A DNA stretch of 7,126 nucleotides from Rhodospirillaceae bacterium (GTDB lineage Bacteria > Pseudomonadota > Alphaproteobacteria > Rhodospirillales > Magnetovibrionaceae), in NCBI GenBank assembly GCA_002732845.1, contig NVSZ01000054.1:1521-8646 (forward strand), in the 5' to 3' direction. The translations under genes were made by a program, and so were the position numbers. Shown in pieces: positions 4,218 through 7,126 of the stretch (position 1 is the stretch's first letter; the number at the start of each line of letters is the position of its first letter). The notes beneath the pieces were generated by a model. That model was given only the letters and a program-made list of their open reading frames with translations, ran no database searches and was not told the origin of the DNA.

Positions 4218-6923
4218 TCAACCCTTCTCAACCTTAACCGCACAATACTTAACCTCGGCAATTTTTCCGAACGGGTCTAGGGCTGGGTTGGTGAGGAGGT
4301 TTGCTGCGGCTTCTCTAAACGCGAACGGCATGAAGACGACGCCTTTGGGCGTGTCTGTATCAACGCGCACGTGGGCGGTGAGTGTGCCTCTTCGGCTGGT
4401 CAGTTTTACGGTTTCGCCTAAGCCTAATTTTTCCACATCGGCGGGGTTTACCCAGACGGTGGCCCCGGGTTCGATTGCGTCGAGCACCGAAGCGCGCCGT
4501 GTCATGGCTCCTGTGTGCCAATGTTCCAACATGCGCCCGGTGGTCAGGATGAACGGATAATCTTGGTCGGGTTCTTCATCGGGTGGGCCGGGGATGGCGG
4601 GGACCAAAATAGCCTTGCCCGAAGGCGTTGGAAAGCCATCGTCAAACAACACGGCTTTGCCGGGCAGGGCTTCAAATTTGGCCGGATACGTGACACAATC
4701 TTCGCGCTCTAATCGAGCATGACTGATGCCGACATGGCTGGGCATCAAGGTGCGCATTTCTTCAAACACATCATTGGAATCTTTGTAGTCCCATTGAAGA
4801 CCCAAAAGCTTGGCAAATTCTTGCAAAATCCACAAATCCTCACGAGCATCACCCGGTGGCGTGATGACCTTGCGGCCCAATTGTACTTGGCGGTTTGAAT
4901 TGGTGAAGGTTCCGGTTTTTTCAAAAAAGCTGGTGGCGGGAAAAATCACATCGGCAAAGGCCGCCGTTTCGGTGAAGAAAATATCCTGCACCACCAAGTG
5001 ATCCAAGGTCGCCAAGGCGCGTCGGGTCTTGTTCAAATCCGGGTCCGACATGGCGGGGTTTTCACCCATAATATACATCGCCCGAATATCTTTGGCCAAG
5101 GCCGCGCGCATGATTTCGACAACAGTTAAACCCGGTGTCGGGTTGAGCTTCATCCCCCAAGCGTCTTCAAAAACCTTGCGGCTGGCCTCATCGGCAAGAT
5201 TGGTATAATCGGGAAGCATCATGGGGATCAGCCCCGCGTCCGATGCGCCTTGAACATTGTTCTGTCCACGAAGCGGGTGCAAACCTGTGCCTTCGCGGCC
5301 GACATTTCCGGTCAGCAAAGCCAGCGCGATCAGACACCGGGCGTTATCGGTCCCGTGGGTGTGTTGAGAAATGCCCATGCCCCAAAAAATCATGGCTTTG
5401 TCAGCGGTGGCAAAGGTGCGGGCAACCGCGCGCAAAGCATCCGCATCTATGCCACACAGCGGCGACATTTTTTCCGGCGTGTAGGCTTTGATGTGTTCGG
5501 CGAAGTCTTCGAAGCCTTCCACATGTTCATTTACATAATCATGATCGACCAAGTCTTCATCAACGATCACATGCAATAACGCGTTGAGCATCGAGACGTC
5601 TGAGCCCGGTGTGAATTGCACCATGGTATCGGCGTGACGGCTGAGCGCCTGACCACGCGGGTCCATGACGATCAAAGTCGCGCCCTCGCGTTTGGCGGCT
5701 TTGATAAAGGTCGAGGCGACCGGATGGTTTTGTGAAGGTCTGGCACCAATGACAATGATGACATCGGATTTTTCTGCATCGGTAAACGGTCCCGTCACGG
5801 CGCCTGATCCTATGCCTTCCATCAGCGCCGCAACCGAAGACGCATGGCACAACCGGGTGCAATGATCGACGTTGTTGGTCCAAAATGCGGTGCGGATGAG
5901 TTTTTGAAACAGGTAAGCTTCTTCGTTGGAGCCTTTGGCCGACCCGAACCCGGCAATGGCATCGCCGCCGTGGGCTTCTAAGGAGGTTTCCAATCCGGCG
6001 GCGGCGTGGGTGAGGGCTTCTTCCCACGAGGCTTCGCGAAACTGTGCGCGGGGGTCTTGATCGATATCCAAAATATCGGCACTTTTGTTCATGCTTTCGA
6101 TACGGATCAGCGGCTTGGTCAAACGGTCCGGGTGACGCGCGTAATCAAAACCAAAACGTCCCTTCACACATAGTCGTTCCAAATTCGCCGGACCATCGCG
6201 CCCGCTGGTGTACAGCACTTTGTCATCGGTTACATAATAGGTCACCTGACAGCCCACGCCGCAATACGGACATAACGAATTCACGGCCTTTGTTTTGATG
6301 TTTTTCTGGGGCATTTTTTTGGGCAACAGGGCTCCGGTGGGGCAAGCCTGCACACATTCGCCGCACGCGACACAGGTGCTTTTACCCAGCACGTCGTCTT
6401 GGTCAAAAACGATTTTGGCGTTGGCGCCGCGTCCCGCAATGCCGATCACTCCATTGCTTTGAATTTCGCGGCACGCCCGGACACAGTTGGTGCACAAAAT
6501 ACAGCGGCTCATGTCCACGTCGATGGCGGGGTGTGAACTGTCTAATGTTGATGGACCATCGGACGTGCATTCCCCTAAAGCCGAAAAACGTTTGGCGGGC
6601 CCATAGGGTGTATCGCCCACGGGGGTGGTGTTGCTTTGCAACAGATCCAAGACCACCGAGCGGGCTTTCAAAGTGCGCTCAGATTGGCTCCACACTTTCA
6701 TGCCGGGCGTGGGCTGGCGTTTGCAGCTGGCGGCCAGAACACGTTCGCCTTCGATTTCCACCATGCAAATCCGGCAGCTTCCATCGACCCGGTAATATTT
6801 ATTCAGGCCCGAACACATGCCAGGGATTTGAGTGCCCAGACGCTTGGCACAGCGGCGAATGCTTTCGCCCGGTTGCGCTTCGACTTCTTGATCATTGAGG
6901 AAAAACTTTACGGTGTCGGTCAT
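4218..6923 (-). CDS. fdsA: NAD-linked formate dehydrogenase, catalytic molybdo/tungsto-pterin subunit (FdsA-like)
   Basis: A 901-residue cytoplasmic protein that oxidises formate to CO2 at a bis-MGD cofactor. Domains in order: an N-terminal [2Fe-2S] domain with Cys37, Cys50, Cys53, Cys67; a two-[4Fe-4S] ferredoxin-like domain with Cys141/144/147/151 and Cys184/187/190/194; then the MopB [4Fe-4S] site Cys218/221/225/252 with Lys254. The catalytic domain has the metal-ligand Cys359 and adjacent His360 in RLCHASS, so it is not a selenoprotein. RGQNNVQGASD, typical of formate dehydrogenases, follows, and the C-terminal molydopterin-binding domain runs from about 790 (TGRMLEHWHTG) to the end. The His-Cys3 cluster usual in FdsA/NuoG, between Cys67 and Cys141, is not visible: only GEC remains there. 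This fits a length shorter than typical FdsA. The ATG overlaps the FdsB stop as ATGA, so translation is coupled. Formate dehydrogenase is near certain; the subtype is less so. Confidence 0.95.
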   Translation of the reverse strand: MTDTVKFFLNDQEVEAQPGESIRRCAKRLGTQIPGMCSGLNKYYRVDGSCRICMVEIEGERVLAASCKRQPTPGMKVWSQSERTLKARSVVLDLLQSNTTPVGDTPYGPAKRFSALGECTSDGPSTLDSSHPAIDVDMSRCILCTNCVRACREIQSNGVIGIAGRGANAKIVFDQDDVLGKSTCVACGECVQACPTGALLPKKMPQKNIKTKAVNSLCPYCGVGCQVTYYVTDDKVLYTSGRDGPANLERLCVKGRFGFDYARHPDRLTKPLIRIESMNKSADILDIDQDPRAQFREASWEEALTHAAAGLETSLEAHGGDAIAGFGSAKGSNEEAYLFQKLIRTAFWTNNVDHCTRLCHASSVAALMEGIGSGAVTGPFTDAEKSDVIIVIGARPSQNHPVASTFIKAAKREGATLIVMDPRGQALSRHADTMVQFTPGSDVSMLNALLHVIVDEDLVDHDYVNEHVEGFEDFAEHIKAYTPEKMSPLCGIDADALRAVARTFATADKAMIFWGMGISQHTHGTDNARCLIALALLTGNVGREGTGLHPLRGQNNVQGASDAGLIPMMLPDYTNLADEASRKVFEDAWGMKLNPTPGLTVVEIMRAALAKDIRAMYIMGENPAMSDPDLNKTRRALATLDHLVVQDIFFTETAAFADVIFPATSFFEKTGTFTNSNRQVQLGRKVITPPGDAREDLWILQEFAKLLGLQWDYKDSNDVFEEMRTLMPSHVGISHARLEREDCVTYPAKFEALPGKAVLFDDGFPTPSGKAILVPAIPGPPDEEPDQDYPFILTTGRMLEHWHTGAMTRRASVLDAIEPGATVWVNPADVEKLGLGETVKLTSRRGTLTAHVRVDTDTPKGVVFMPFAFREAAANLLTNPALDPFGKIAEVKYCAVKVEKG

Positions 6924-7126
6924 GTATCGCCCTTCCCGTGATCTAATAAAGTGAGGACGGGGTTTGGTGCGGCCTGGCCCAAGCCACAGATCGAGGTTTC
7001 TTGCATGGCCAAGGCCAACTCGCGGATTTGCTCTTCATTGGCTTTGGGGTCTTGGATGAGCAGGGCCATTTTTTTGGTGCCCAATCTGCACGGTGTGCAT
7101 TGTCCGCAACTTTCGTCGGCAAAAAA
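6920..7126 (-). CDS. fdsB: Formate dehydrogenase diaphorase subunit (FdsB/NuoF-like), C-terminal end (5' part beyond window)
   Basis: Reading the minus strand from 7126 gives 68 residues open to the edge and a TGA at 6922-6920. The fragment starts FFADESCGQCTPCRLG, the [4Fe-4S] signature of NuoF/HoxF/FdsB proteins with Cys at fragment positions 7, 10 and 13. The fourth ligand is Cys47 in SICGLGQAAPNPV, also family-typical. In the full protein an FMN/NADH domain precedes this, and the cluster carries electrons from the FdsA relay to FMN and NAD+. The stop overlaps the fdsA ATG (ATGA), indicating one operon with coupled translation. The N-terminal FMN and NAD motifs cannot be checked here. A subunit of an electron-bifurcating hydrogenase would look similar, but the formate dehydrogenase partner makes FdsB the natural reading. 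Confidence 0.93.
   Translation of the reverse strand, partial: FFADESCGQCTPCRLGTKKMALLIQDPKANEEQIRELALAMQETSICGLGQAAPNPVLTLLDHGKGDT

Noticed and set aside
4288..4560. Plus-strand open frames inside the fdsA region (also 5250-5579, 6533-6898 and others)
   Set aside because: They lie antisense to a complete, motif-rich fdsA frame, have no family features or ribosome binding sites, and are shadows of its codon structure.
5844..5849. Selenocysteine at the formate dehydrogenase active site
   Set aside because: The active-site codon in RLCHASS is a cysteine codon (TGC on the minus strand), not TGA.
6241..6250. GTCACCTGAC inside fdsA, similar to the inverted-repeat end at 3728-3840
   Set aside because: It is explained by coding sequence (around QVTYYV) and the likeness covers only a few bases; probably chance.

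Overview
The window reads as a chromosomal fragment of a proteobacterium, most likely an alphaproteobacterium of the Rhodospirillales type. This is inferred from gene content and protein style, because no rRNA or other taxonomic marker is present. It is gene-dense and combines two tungsto/molybdo-pterin redox systems: an NAD-linked aldehyde oxidoreductase (AOR) and a soluble NAD-linked formate dehydrogenase.

Positions 1-2193, plus strand, hold the 3' part of an AOR operon. In order these are the C-terminal ~130 residues of the tungsten-enzyme catalytic subunit, an FAD/NAD oxidoreductase that should be its NAD-reactive subunit (AorC-like), a MoaD/ThiS-type sulfur carrier ending in Gly-Gly, and a 94-residue protein of unknown function that ends in Gly-Gly-Gly. 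Spacings are very short, so these are probably co-transcribed. Positions 2199-2673 hold a candidate extended -10 promoter and a four-helix membrane protein of unknown function. Positions 2676-3071 hold a short AT-rich regulatory region with direct repeats, followed by a compact DsrC-family protein carrying both conserved cysteines.

Positions 3081-4204, minus strand, look like an inserted accessory islet. It contains a RelE/ParE-type toxin gene followed by its overlapping antitoxin gene (Phd-like N-terminus plus XRE helix-turn-helix). Next is a ~150-base gene-free stretch bounded by a 13-bp imperfect inverted repeat, like a small non-autonomous mobile element. Last is a visibly AT-rich gene for a small protein with a possible PD-(D/E)XK nuclease signature.

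Positions 4218-7126, minus strand, hold a formate dehydrogenase operon: the C-terminus of the diaphorase subunit (FdsB/NuoF-like), overlapping by ATGA the complete 901-residue catalytic subunit (FdsA-like). The usual downstream accessory genes (fdsC/fdhD, fdsD) do not follow; the AT-rich islet gene does.

Taken together, AOR and formate dehydrogenase would both exchange electrons between low-potential carbon substrates and NAD(H). The MoaD-like and DsrC-like proteins both belong to sulfur-relay families, and a link to cofactor maturation or sulfur trafficking is possible but is inference only. I see no CRISPR array, tRNA, rRNA or intact transposase.
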